A stretch of 64,000 bases of DNA, from the NCBI RefSeq assembly GCF_020881035.1, contig NZ_JAJITC010000012.1, forward strand, positions 124,001 to 188,000. The letters are read 5' to 3'. The DNA comes from Paraburkholderia translucens. Its GTDB lineage: Bacteria > Pseudomonadota > Gammaproteobacteria > Burkholderiales > Burkholderiaceae. This document shows, in pieces, positions 35,542-43,824 of this stretch. The notes beneath the pieces are model-generated. The model was not told the origin of the DNA. It made no database searches and was given only the letters and a program-made list of their open reading frames with translations. The position numbers and the translations under genes were made by a program. Within the stretch, counting starts at the first letter, position 1; each line of letters begins with the position of its first letter.

Positions 35542-35923
35542 TGGCACTCCTTCCTGAGGTGCGCGGTCCTGTACATCGAGGATGGTTCACCGGCGCCGAG
35601 CATTCGCTGTGCCATTCGTCTCATGCGGCGCGGGCAAGCGCCGCAGAGCGCGGGCCGGCGGGAGAAGCGCTGTTGCGTGCCCCATTTTCACGGGGCAAGA
35701 AGCGCTGTGGCGTTCCCTGTTTCTACAAACGGCGATGTAACTTCGCGCCGCGCGCGCGGCATCGGTACTACGATGAGTGCAGGGATTGTCCGGAGGAATG
35801 CCGATCGCGGAAGGGAGTAGACCGGTATCGATCGGCCGTTTTTACAGCGGCGTCTGGCGCGCCGCTTGCTTGCCGTCGCTCCTTCGAGAAGTCTCTGCCG
35901 ACCGCGTCACGACCCAGGATCTC
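35542..35923. other. Divergent control region of the glycan locus
   Basis: A 382-base gap between the first glycosyltransferase and the ABC exporter-receiver gene. It contains a 15-bp direct repeat flanking a 6-bp hairpin (35664-35713). AGGA just before 35924 is the ribosome site of the exporter. An open frame extends upstream from 35924 to 35777, but the extra residues do not look like ABC sequence. No sigma70 promoter is obvious by eye. Confidence 0.45.
35664..35713. repeat. 15-bp direct repeat flanking a hairpin
   Basis: GAAGCGCTGTTGCGT (35664-35678) recurs as GAAGCGCTGTGGCGT (35699-35713) with one mismatch, 35 bases apart. Between them TGCCCC (35678-35683) pairs with GGGGCA (35692-35697). 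Two copies on one face in a divergent control region suggest regulator binding; this is inference. Confidence 0.5.
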
Positions 35924-38584
35924 ATGCCGAATTCTGCCCAGGTGCCTCGCTCCGAACTGACTCGCCGGATCTTTTCCGACCTCGCGCAAGCGGTATGGCG
36001 TTATCGCGGGCAGACCATCGGGGCGCTCGTGCTGATGATCGCCGCGCGGCTCTCGACGGTGCTGGTGCCGCTCACGCTCAAGCACATCGTCGACGAGCTC
36101 GGCCATCCGCCCGAGCATTTGGTGTTTCCGGTATTCCTCGTGCTCGCCTATGCGCTGCTGCGCTTTTTCGGCGACGCGCTCAACGAGGCGCGCGACGTCG
36201 TGTTCAGCATCGTCGTGCAGCGTACGGTCGCGGCGCTGACCGAGCGGACCTTCGCGCACCTGCATCGGCTCAGCGCGCGCTTTCACGCGCGGCGCGAGAC
36301 CGGCGCGATCGTGCGCGACGTGCAGAAAGGCGCTGACGGTATCGGTTTTCTGCTCGGCACTGCACTGTTTACGATCGTGCCGACGCTGTTCGAGATCGTG
36401 GTGATCGTCGCGATCATGGTGCACAACTACGCGCGCGAATTCATGTTCGCGATCGTCGCGACCTTCGTGCTGTACGCGGGCTATACGTTCGTGTTCACGC
36501 GGCGGCGCGTCGCGTTCCAGCGCGCGGTCAATCTGCTGGAGGCGCAGTCAGACGGGCGGCTCGTCGATAGTCTGCTGAACTACGACACGGTCAAGTACTT
36601 CGCGACCGAACACAACGAAACTCAACGGCTCAGCGACGTGCTGGAGAAGTGGGTGCACGCGCGGATCGCCAACCAGCACGCGTTGACCGCCTTGCACGTA
36701 GGACAGAGCGGGGTGATCGCGCTCGGGGTGGCGGCGGTGATGCTGCTGGCCGCCGAGCACGTGGTGGCCGGCACCATGAGCGTCGGCGACCTGATTCTGG
36801 TGAACGCGTACCTGATCCAGATCTGCATGCCGTTGAACACGCTCGGCTTCGTGTTTCGCGAGACCAACGACGCGCTCGTCAACGTCGAGCGGATGTTCGT
36901 GATCCTGGCGGCGCGCGGCCGCGTCGGCGAGGATATCGACGCGCGCGACGCGCAGCCGCTGAAGGTCGGCGCGGGCCTGATCGAGTTCGAGCATGTCGAC
37001 TTCGGCTATGATGCCGCGCGCCAGGTGTTGCGCGACGTCGATTTCCGCGCGTATCCGGGCAAGACGCTCGCGGTGGTCGGCGGCAGCGGCTCGGGCAAAT
37101 CGACGCTCGTGAAGCTGCTGTTCCGGCTGTATAGGCCCGAGGGCGGCACGATCCGCATCGACGGGCAGGACATCAGCCTGGTCACGCAGCGCAGTCTGCG
37201 CGAGGCGATCGGCATCGTGCCGCAGGACACCGTGCTGTTCAATGAAACGATCGCCTACAACATTGCCTACGGACGTGCGTCGGCGACGCGCGCGGACGTC
37301 GTTCGGGCAGCCCGGGCCGCGCAGCTCGACGAGTTCATCGAGCGCTTGCCGGACCATTACGACACGCGCGTCGGCGAGCGCGGCGTGCGGCTGTCGGGCG
37401 GCGAGCGGCAGCGCATCGCGATTGCCCGCGCGATTCTGAAGGACCCGCGCATCATCGTGTTCGACGAGGCGACCTCGGCGCTCGACACGCGCTCGGAGCG
37501 CGCGATCCAGACCGAGCTCACACGCCTCGCGCAAGGCCGCACGTCGATCGTGATTGCGCACCGGCTTTCCACCGTCGTCGACGCGGACTGGATTCTGGTG
37601 ATGGAGCACGGGCAGGTGGTGGAGCAGGGCACGCATCGCGAACTGCTCTCACGCGAGGGCATGTACGCGAAGATGTGGTCGCTGCAATGGCAGCAGGGCG
37701 AACTCGAACACGCGCAGCGCCGGCTGACCGCGCGATCGGTCAGCGTCAGCGCATTGACGGCCGGTGTGATCGACGCGCTGCACGACGAGATCGCCGAGCA
37801 AGGGGTGGTGGTCTACGCGGAGCCGACCGGCAACGAGCTGCGCGTGACGGGCGACCCGAGCGTGCTGCAACCGCTGATCGCCGAGCTGTGCCGCAACGAG
37901 CTCGCACAGGCGAGCCGCGGGCAGCGCATCGCATTGCGCGCGCAACGTCACGGCAATCATGTGTGGATCAGCGTGCTCGGCATGGGGGACAAGCCCGCCG
38001 AATTGTCGCAGGCAACGGCGCGGCATATGGAAAGCGCGCTGGCGGCCGCGGGCGGCGGCTTCACGCTGATGCCGGTGGATGGGCGGCTCGCCTATGTGGC
38101 GATGCTGCCGCTGCGGCCGGTCGCGGAGGCGCAGGCGCCGGTGAGGGCGCTGCCGGCGGCGGATGCGGGCGAGCCCGCTGCGCTCGACGGCGTCTTCGTC
38201 ATCGCGATCGACGATCAGGAAGAAGCGCGCGACGCGCTCGAAGCGGTGCTGAGCGCGAACGGCGCGCGCGTGCGGCTGTTCGCGGCGGGTGCCGAAGCGC
38301 TGGACTGGCTGCGGGCGACCGACCCGGCGCAATGGCCGCAGGTGCTGCTTTGCGATCTGGTGCTGGCGGGCGAAGATGGCTACGACGTGTTGCGCCGCTT
38401 GCGCGAGCTGGAGGGCGAGCAGCCCTCGTCGCCGCGCCGGCCTTTGCCCGCCATCGCGCTGACCGGCTACGCCGAAGCACTCGACGAAACGCGCACGCAC
38501 GGCGCACGCTTCGACGCGCATCTACACAAGCCCGTGCCGCCCGAAGAACTGATCGCCGCGATCGGACGCCTCGTGCGTGTTTGA
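35924..38584 (+). CDS. ABC exporter (ATM1/HMT1 type) fused to degenerate HATPase and receiver domain
   Basis: An 886-residue protein. Residues about 20-320 form a six-helix exporter membrane domain with the NYDTVKYF sequence typical of ATM1/HMT1 half-transporters. The nucleotide-binding domain has Walker A GGSGSGKST (386-394), LSGGERQR (from 490), Walker B IIVFDEA (510-516) and the H-loop near 545. Residues about 628-730 resemble a histidine-kinase ATPase domain: GDPSVLQPLIAELCRNEL fits the N-box helix and AAAGGGFTLMPVDG the last strands, but the ATP-lid glycines are largely lost. A receiver domain (about 758-886) keeps Asp763-Asp764, phosphoacceptor Asp811, the Thr of ALTGYA and Lys869. It is divergent from the glycan operon. 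Confidence 0.9.
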   Translation: MPNSAQVPRSELTRRIFSDLAQAVWRYRGQTIGALVLMIAARLSTVLVPLTLKHIVDELGHPPEHLVFPVFLVLAYALLRFFGDALNEARDVVFSIVVQRTVAALTERTFAHLHRLSARFHARRETGAIVRDVQKGADGIGFLLGTALFTIVPTLFEIVVIVAIMVHNYAREFMFAIVATFVLYAGYTFVFTRRRVAFQRAVNLLEAQSDGRLVDSLLNYDTVKYFATEHNETQRLSDVLEKWVHARIANQHALTALHVGQSGVIALGVAAVMLLAAEHVVAGTMSVGDLILVNAYLIQICMPLNTLGFVFRETNDALVNVERMFVILAARGRVGEDIDARDAQPLKVGAGLIEFEHVDFGYDAARQVLRDVDFRAYPGKTLAVVGGSGSGKSTLVKLLFRLYRPEGGTIRIDGQDISLVTQRSLREAIGIVPQDTVLFNETIAYNIAYGRASATRADVVRAARAAQLDEFIERLPDHYDTRVGERGVRLSGGERQRIAIARAILKDPRIIVFDEATSALDTRSERAIQTELTRLAQGRTSIVIAHRLSTVVDADWILVMEHGQVVEQGTHRELLSREGMYAKMWSLQWQQGELEHAQRRLTARSVSVSALTAGVIDALHDEIAEQGVVVYAEPTGNELRVTGDPSVLQPLIAELCRNELAQASRGQRIALRAQRHGNHVWISVLGMGDKPAELSQATARHMESALAAAGGGFTLMPVDGRLAYVAMLPLRPVAEAQAPVRALPAADAGEPAALDGVFVIAIDDQEEARDALEAVLSANGARVRLFAAGAEALDWLRATDPAQWPQVLLCDLVLAGEDGYDVLRRLRELEGEQPSSPRRPLPAIALTGYAEALDETRTHGARFDAHLHKPVPPEELIAAIGRLVRV

Positions 38585-38588
38585 GGTC

Positions 38589-39518
38589 TTAACCCGGCGC
38601 GTCGAACTTCCCCACGGTAGTTGCGGCGTGTGCGCCGGGATTGCGTTCGGCCGCGCGCACACGGGCGCGCATCGCGAGGATGGGTTGCGGGACCACCTGG
38701 CGGCGTGGGGCGGCCCACGCCAGCCCCGCCAGCAGTTCGATGCCATCGCGTGCCAGCGTGCCTTCGCGCGTGAACACGCCGAGCGCGCGCAGCGTTGTGG
38801 CCAACGCTTCGCTCCACGGCAAACGCAGCCATGCCACCCACGCGGCGTTACGCGCGAGCATGCGACGCCGCAACGCGCTGTCGCGCGCCGGCGACGGATG
38901 ATGATGGAGCGTCATCTGATCGCAGTAGACGATCGCGTATCCCGAGGCGAGCACGTCGAGCGAAACGAGCGCTTCCTCCCCGCCGATGAAAAGACGCGGC
39001 TCGTAGCCGCCGATTTCGCGAAACAGCGCGGTGCGAAACACGCACGCACCGGCCATATAGCCGATCAAGGAGGGTCCGGGCAGGCCGACGCTGCCGAGGG
39101 GGCTTGCGCGCATCAACACACAGGTCGGATCCGTCGTGTCGTCGGGGCCGACGACCACGCGTGCATTGAGCACGCCGACGCGCGGCCAGGCGTCGAGAAG
39201 TTGCACCGCGAGTTCGAGCGAGCCGGGGGCCCACCAGGTGTCGTCGTCGCAGAACGCGACATACTCGGTGTCGACGCACGCGAGCGCGAGGTTGCGGCCT
39301 GCCGCGCCGAGGTTGCTGTGGCATTCCACGACGCGAATACTCGGGAAGCGCGCTGAAACGAGCGCGACCGTGCCGTCGGTAGAGCCATTGTCGGCGAGGA
39401 TGACCGGCGGATTTTCGGGCAGTGCGAGCAGCCGCTCCAGGTTGGCGAGCAATTCGCCCGCACGGTTATACGTGAGAACGACAATTGAAATGCGCGGGTG
39501 AGTGGGGTTTGGTTGCAT
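38589..39518 (-). CDS. Glycosyltransferase family 2
   Basis: A 309-residue GT-A enzyme: ISIVVLTYNRAGELLANLERLL at the start, ADNGSTDGTVALV, and the DDDTWW metal motif near residue 90. The IGGEEALVSLDVLASGYAIVYCDQM block is the acceptor-side signature. No membrane anchor is evident. It is convergent with the exporter gene (stops four bases apart) and is followed upstream by the PIG-L deacetylase gene on the same strand. It is likely to act on the same glycan. Confidence 0.9.
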   Translation of the reverse strand: MQPNPTHPRISIVVLTYNRAGELLANLERLLALPENPPVILADNGSTDGTVALVSARFPSIRVVECHSNLGAAGRNLALACVDTEYVAFCDDDTWWAPGSLELAVQLLDAWPRVGVLNARVVVGPDDTTDPTCVLMRASPLGSVGLPGPSLIGYMAGACVFRTALFREIGGYEPRLFIGGEEALVSLDVLASGYAIVYCDQMTLHHHPSPARDSALRRRMLARNAAWVAWLRLPWSEALATTLRALGVFTREGTLARDGIELLAGLAWAAPRRQVVPQPILAMRARVRAAERNPGAHAATTVGKFDAPG

Positions 39519-39532
39519 CTGATGCGACGGCG

Positions 39533-40279
39533 TCAGCGGATGGATTGCGAGGGCACAGCAAGGTCCATGCCCTCTGTCGTGTCATTTGCGTCGTTCGACT
39601 CGCAACGGCTCAGTTGCCAATAGCGTTCCGGCGAAAACAGGCTCGCCTGCGCATCCGGTCCGAACGCGCGCAGTTGGCTGCCATAGGCGTCGAGCGCTGC
39701 GCGTTTCATGCGCTCTTGCTGCGGCATGCACGCCACGGACAACGCATTCGGCGTGTCGGCGGCATAGCCGCTTTTCGCAAGGTGGCACAGACGTGCTTGC
39801 ACGACACCGGGGATGCGACGGTAGGGCACGTCTTCATAGGCGACGAACGTCGTGGCGGGTTGACGCTGCAACAGCGCGAGACAGGCAGTGGCCACGAGAA
39901 CGTGATCCGAATGGAACAGGCCCAGCGGCATCATCACGCATGTCGGCCTGGTGTCGGAAACAGTCCGGTTCAACGCGGCGGAGAGTTCCCCCACATCGGG
40001 CGATGCATCGTATTGGGCGTCGCGGAACGGTAAGTGCAAGGGGCGCGCCGAAAGCAGCCCGAGCGCTTCACGGTCTTCTCTCCGACGCGCCCGCATCGCT
40101 TCGAACGCATCGGCGAAACCGGACGCGCGGTCCCAATCCGTCGTCATGTTGCGCGGCGGCGGCGCGGTGAAGACCGTGCAAACGACGGTGCCGGGATGCG
40201 CGGCGATCAAAAGTCCGCAACTAAGGACCGCATCGTCGAGATGCGGTGAGATAACGAGCAGGCGCCGGTTCGATTCCAT
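39533..40279 (-). CDS. PIG-L/LmbE-family deacetylase
   Basis: A 248-residue protein starting MESNRRLLVISPHLDDAVLSCG; His13, Asp15 and Asp16 form the HPHxDD-type zinc motif of N-acetylglucosaminyl deacetylases. A start at 40345 is possible but would overlap the divergent flavoprotein region, so 40279 is preferred. The family removes acetyl groups from GlcNAc-type sugars or related amides. Lying 14 bases from the GT2 gene on the same strand, it probably tailors the same glycan. Confidence 0.88.
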   Translation of the reverse strand: MESNRRLLVISPHLDDAVLSCGLLIAAHPGTVVCTVFTAPPPRNMTTDWDRASGFADAFEAMRARRREDREALGLLSARPLHLPFRDAQYDASPDVGELSAALNRTVSDTRPTCVMMPLGLFHSDHVLVATACLALLQRQPATTFVAYEDVPYRRIPGVVQARLCHLAKSGYAADTPNALSVACMPQQERMKRAALDAYGSQLRAFGPDAQASLFSPERYWQLSRCESNDANDTTEGMDLAVPSQSIR

Positions 40280-40384
40280 ACCGGCCGTTAGCAAGCGCTG
40301 TGCCGCCGGTGCGCGGCGGGAAACCTCGTAGCGGGAATGACACATGCTGACCCTGTGGTTTTACCGCCGCTTAACGCACCCGCC

Positions 40385-41488
40385 ATGAGTCCCGCTTCAA
40401 ATCCGCCCGCCCACATCCGAATCGTTGAGGTCCGCAAAGGTCAGGTAACCGAATCGATGTCGCGCGACACGTTTCGCGAACGCTTCATGGCCCGCTTCTA
40501 CGATCCGGCCTTCCGCGCGGAAGACGCGGCGCTCGTGCGCCTCGAAGCGATTGCCTGGGATGCTTATTCGCAGGGCCGCAAGGCGCCGGTCACCGAAAAG
40601 GCCGGACCGGGATTCGCCGACCCGGACTACGATCTGTCGGTCGAATGGCGCGCCGCGAGCGAGCGCGTGAAGGCGGCGCAAGCGTGGCAACGCGATCCGG
40701 CGTCGCACTCGCGGGTGCTCGTAATCAACGCGTCGTCGCGCAACGACTACACCTGCCCCGGTGAAATGTCCAAGAGCTTCCGGCTCGCGAAGATTGCGCA
40801 GCAGACGCTCGAACGCAGGTCCTGCGACGTCGATTTCCTCGACCTGTCGCGCCTGAACTCCGATCGCGATCTGCACATTCATCCGTGCAAGGGCTGCGTG
40901 TCGACCGCGATGCCGCTGTGCCACTGGCCATGCAGTTGCTATCCGAATCATTCGCTCGGGCTCGTCAACGACTGGATGAATGACATCTACGAACGCTTTG
41001 CCGCCTGCCACGGTGTGCTGATCGTGACGCCTGTCTACTGGTATCACGTGTCCGCACCGCTGAAGCTGATGATGGATCGCCTCGTGTGCGCGGACGGCGG
41101 CAATCCCGATCCGACCTCGACTCACGGCAAGAAACCAGACGAAGCAAAGCGTCTCGAGCTTGCTGGCTGGGACTATCCGAAACATCTGGCGGGCAGAGCC
41201 TATGGCGTCGTCGTGCACGGCGACGTCGCGGGTATCGAGGACTCGCGCAGAGTCTTGGCCGACTGGCTCGACTGGATGGGCTTCGTCGAATCGGGCGCGA
41301 AGTCGCGGCTCGATCGGTTTATCGGCTACTACGAGCCCTATGCGACTAGCCATGAAGCGCTCGATGGCGACGAGGACATGCAGCAGGAAGTGGCCAACGT
41401 GGCCGAAGCAGTCGCGGCCTGCGTCGAGCAGATTCGCGCCGGCCGCAAGGAACCTGATGACAGTCTCGGCACCCCACATGCGAAATGA
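40385..41488 (+). CDS. NADPH-dependent FMN reductase-like flavoprotein with extra N-terminal region
   Basis: A 367-residue protein. Residues about 110-330 form a flavodoxin-like domain: SRVLVINASSRN is the phosphate-binding strand-loop and VLIVTPVYWYHVSAPLKLMMDRLV the flavin-site helix. A cluster of cysteines (Cys168, Cys171, Cys179, Cys183 and Cys185) is inserted where iron-sulfur flavoproteins have theirs. The first 105 residues match no family that I recognise. The start could be 40337, but that overlaps the divergent deacetylase. It may reduce quinones or act as an electron carrier. Confidence 0.8.
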   Translation: MSPASNPPAHIRIVEVRKGQVTESMSRDTFRERFMARFYDPAFRAEDAALVRLEAIAWDAYSQGRKAPVTEKAGPGFADPDYDLSVEWRAASERVKAAQAWQRDPASHSRVLVINASSRNDYTCPGEMSKSFRLAKIAQQTLERRSCDVDFLDLSRLNSDRDLHIHPCKGCVSTAMPLCHWPCSCYPNHSLGLVNDWMNDIYERFAACHGVLIVTPVYWYHVSAPLKLMMDRLVCADGGNPDPTSTHGKKPDEAKRLELAGWDYPKHLAGRAYGVVVHGDVAGIEDSRRVLADWLDWMGFVESGAKSRLDRFIGYYEPYATSHEALDGDEDMQQEVANVAEAVAACVEQIRAGRKEPDDSLGTPHAK

Positions 41489-41516
41489 TCCTCATCGCTC
41501 ATGAGAAGGGCGAAAC

Positions 41517-41876
41517 ATGCCAAACGACGAAGCGACGAGCCCGCAGTCCCAGCGGCGCCGGCTGGGAGGATGGCTGCCGTCTGAAGAAGCGCATCTCGCG
41601 CGCTACCGGACCACGTTGGCCGCCAAAGCGCGCGAACGTGCGCGCACGGCGCCGCGCACGCGCGCCGTCGAGGAACTCGCGGCCCTGCTCGAAGGCGACC
41701 CCGTGCTACGCATGGATATGACGCGGGCGATACGCCAGGCGCAGGAGGCGGGCTACGTGCTCGGCTATGGATCGATCGGCGAGCTGATGACGATCGTCGA
41801 CTACCTGATGACCTACGCGCCGCCGTTCAGCGAATCCGCGGATCGACCTGCTGCCTCGTGTTCGAGCCGGGGGTGA
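41517..41876 (+). CDS. Small protein resembling the N-terminal domain of PSD-like proteins (PSDC)
   Basis: A 119-residue protein starting 28 bases after the flavoprotein gene. Residues about 14-100 (GGWLPSEEAHLARYR, then EELAALLEGDPVLRMDM, then MTIVDYLMTYAPPFSES) have the layout of the PSDC domain found ahead of phosphatidylserine decarboxylase-like catalytic domains. No catalytic domain follows. The stop at 41874-41876 is followed by a further 117 bases of open, coding-like sequence in a neighbouring frame, so truncation or frameshift is possible. A stand-alone function is equally possible. Confidence 0.55.
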   Translation: MPNDEATSPQSQRRRLGGWLPSEEAHLARYRTTLAAKARERARTAPRTRAVEELAALLEGDPVLRMDMTRAIRQAQEAGYVLGYGSIGELMTIVDYLMTYAPPFSESADRPAASCSSRG

Positions 41877-41992
41877 TAGACCGCTTCGTCGCGGAGCCGC
41901 CATTCGGCGACGGGCAGCCGCCCATCAAGGTCAACGCGGCCGTTGCGCGGGTAGCGTCGCGCAACGCGCCCGCGTCGCAAGGCAGCGGCTAG
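41855..41992 (+). other. Coding-like tail in the -1 frame after the PSDC-like gene
   Basis: Reading from 41855 in the frame one base back from the PSDC-like gene gives about 45 codons with mostly G or C in the third position (LVFEPGVIDRFVAEPPFG, ending QGSG) up to a TAG at 41990-41992. It matches no family I can name. It may be a frameshifted end of the preceding gene or a chance GC-rich frame. Confidence 0.25.
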
Positions 41993-43086
41993 ACCGGTCG
42001 CGTCCCATCGAGCCGCAAATCCAACTGCGCCGCGGCGCGCGGGGGATCGCTCGGGTCTTGCGCGAGAAGCGTGTCGTAGATCGTCAGGTAGTCGTCGGTC
42101 ATACGGGCGGCCGTGAAACGATGCTCGAACACGCGGCGGCATGCGCCGCGCTCGATGCTGTCGATGCGGGCAACGGACTGCACGGCCTCATCCACGTTGT
42201 CGACGACCAGACCGTTCACGCCGTCTTCGAGCAATTCGGGTACCGCGCCTCGCCGAAACGCGATCACCGGGGTGCCGCACGCCATCGCCTCGATCATCAC
42301 CATGCCGAACGGCTCGTCCCATTCGATTGGCAGCAGCAACGCGCGCGCATTCCCGATCAACTGCCGGCGTACGAGGCCGCCCACTTCGCCGAGGTATTCG
42401 ACGAACGCGCGAGAGCGCTGCAATAGCGGTTCGATCCGCTCGCGGAAATAGTTGCGCTCGCCGGGATGAATCTTCGCGGCAATCTTCAACGGCACGCCGC
42501 TGCGCCGGGCAATTTCGATGGCGAGATCGGGACGTTTCTCCGGCATCATGCGACCGAGAAAAAGCAGGTAGGCCCCGGCCATCGGTTGAAATTCGAACTC
42601 GCCGAGCGGCAGGCCGTGATGGACCGTGCCCTGCCAGTTCGCCCACGGCACCGGCCGGCGCTGACTGGCGGAGATCGACACCACCGGCACCCGCGCGAAT
42701 TCGCGAAACAGGGGGCCATGATCGTATGGCAGCAAACGGCCGTGCAGCGTCGTCAACGTGCGGCACGGCGAGCGGTCGGCCCATGCGAAATGCAGCGGCT
42801 CCCCATGAAAATGAATGACGTCGAAGCGCTGCGCGTCGCCGATCACACGCGCGAGTTGGCGGACGTGGTGCGTTTGCGTGTCCCACACGTTCGCGTCGCG
42901 CCACAGACCGCGAGCGCAGATCGGCACGAGTCGCGCGGCGGTGGCCGAATCGGCGCTCGCATAGAGCGTCACGTCGTGGCCGCGCGCGACCAGTTCTTCG
43001 GTCAGATACGACACCACACGTTCAGTCGCGCCGTATGCGAACGGCGGCACGCTTTCGTAAAGCGGGGCGATCTGGGCAATTCTCAT
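41989..43086 (-). CDS. Glycosyltransferase family 4
   Basis: A 365-residue GT-B enzyme: MRIAQIAPLYESVPPFAYGATERVV starts the acceptor domain, FLGRMMPEKRPDLAIEIARR the linker and LLPIEWDEPFGMVMIEAMACGTPVIAF the donor site with its EX7E motif. The start at 43086 begins the conserved block. It lies at the right edge of the glycan locus, convergent with the PSDC-like gene. Donor and acceptor cannot be told. Confidence 0.9.
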   Translation of the reverse strand: MRIAQIAPLYESVPPFAYGATERVVSYLTEELVARGHDVTLYASADSATAARLVPICARGLWRDANVWDTQTHHVRQLARVIGDAQRFDVIHFHGEPLHFAWADRSPCRTLTTLHGRLLPYDHGPLFREFARVPVVSISASQRRPVPWANWQGTVHHGLPLGEFEFQPMAGAYLLFLGRMMPEKRPDLAIEIARRSGVPLKIAAKIHPGERNYFRERIEPLLQRSRAFVEYLGEVGGLVRRQLIGNARALLLPIEWDEPFGMVMIEAMACGTPVIAFRRGAVPELLEDGVNGLVVDNVDEAVQSVARIDSIERGACRRVFEHRFTAARMTDDYLTIYDTLLAQDPSDPPRAAAQLDLRLDGTRPV

Positions 43087-43225
43087 GGGTCGTCGAGCAA
43101 AGAAAGAGAGGCGGCCGCAATGCCTGGCACTGCACCGCGAGTAGCAAGCCACGTACCGCCGGGGGAACCTCGCCGCTGGGTATGGCGTTTGCTCGATCGG
43201 GGACACTGGATAGAGAGGACCCGCC

Positions 43226-43789
43226 ATGAACAGGCATGCGACCAAACCCGCATCAGAACAGACGAAGTCTGCCGCTCCGCGCGAAACCGCGAGTACGCCC
43301 GACGCGCTCGCGCTGCTCATAGACGATCACCGCAAAGTCGAGAAACTGTTCGACGCTTTCGGCCAGTCTCGCGGCGACGAGCGCGACGCGCTCGAAGCCA
43401 AAGCCACGTTGGCGCAGCGCGCGTGCGAAGAGTTGACGATGCACGCCATGATCGAGGAGGAGTTGCTGTATCCGGCCGCGCAGCGAGCGCTGCCAGACGA
43501 TGACCAACTCGACGTCGACGAGTCCTACGTCGAGCATTTTCTCGTGAAGACGCTGATAGCGCGATTCGAGACGCTGAAGGCGGGAGACAAGGGCTTCGAC
43601 GCGACGTTCAAGGTCATGTCCGAGCTCGTGCGGCATCACATCGAGGAAGAGGAAAGCGAACTGTTTCCGGCGCTGCGGCGCAGCGGCTGCGATCTCGCCG
43701 CCCTCGGCGAACAGATCGCGGCGCGCAAGCAAACGCTGCAAGCGAGGCTGGACGAGGCGGGCAGTCGCGCGGTCGGCGACAGGACCTGA
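43226..43789 (+). CDS. Hemerythrin HHE-domain protein
   Basis: A 187-residue cytoplasmic protein. After a polar N-terminus of about 25 residues, a four-helix bundle carries the diiron ligand pattern: DDHRKVEKLF, THAMIEEELLYP-type EEE helix, HFLVKTLI and VRHHIEEEESELFP. Such proteins bind oxygen or nitric oxide or help repair iron-sulfur centres under stress. AGAGAGGA lies upstream. The next gene, an alcohol dehydrogenase, starts 35 bases downstream and may be co-transcribed. Confidence 0.9.
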   Translation: MNRHATKPASEQTKSAAPRETASTPDALALLIDDHRKVEKLFDAFGQSRGDERDALEAKATLAQRACEELTMHAMIEEELLYPAAQRALPDDDQLDVDESYVEHFLVKTLIARFETLKAGDKGFDATFKVMSELVRHHIEEEESELFPALRRSGCDLAALGEQIAARKQTLQARLDEAGSRAVGDRT

Positions 43790-43824
43790 CGCGCGCAAGC
43801 GCCATCGAACATCGGAGGTGGGTG

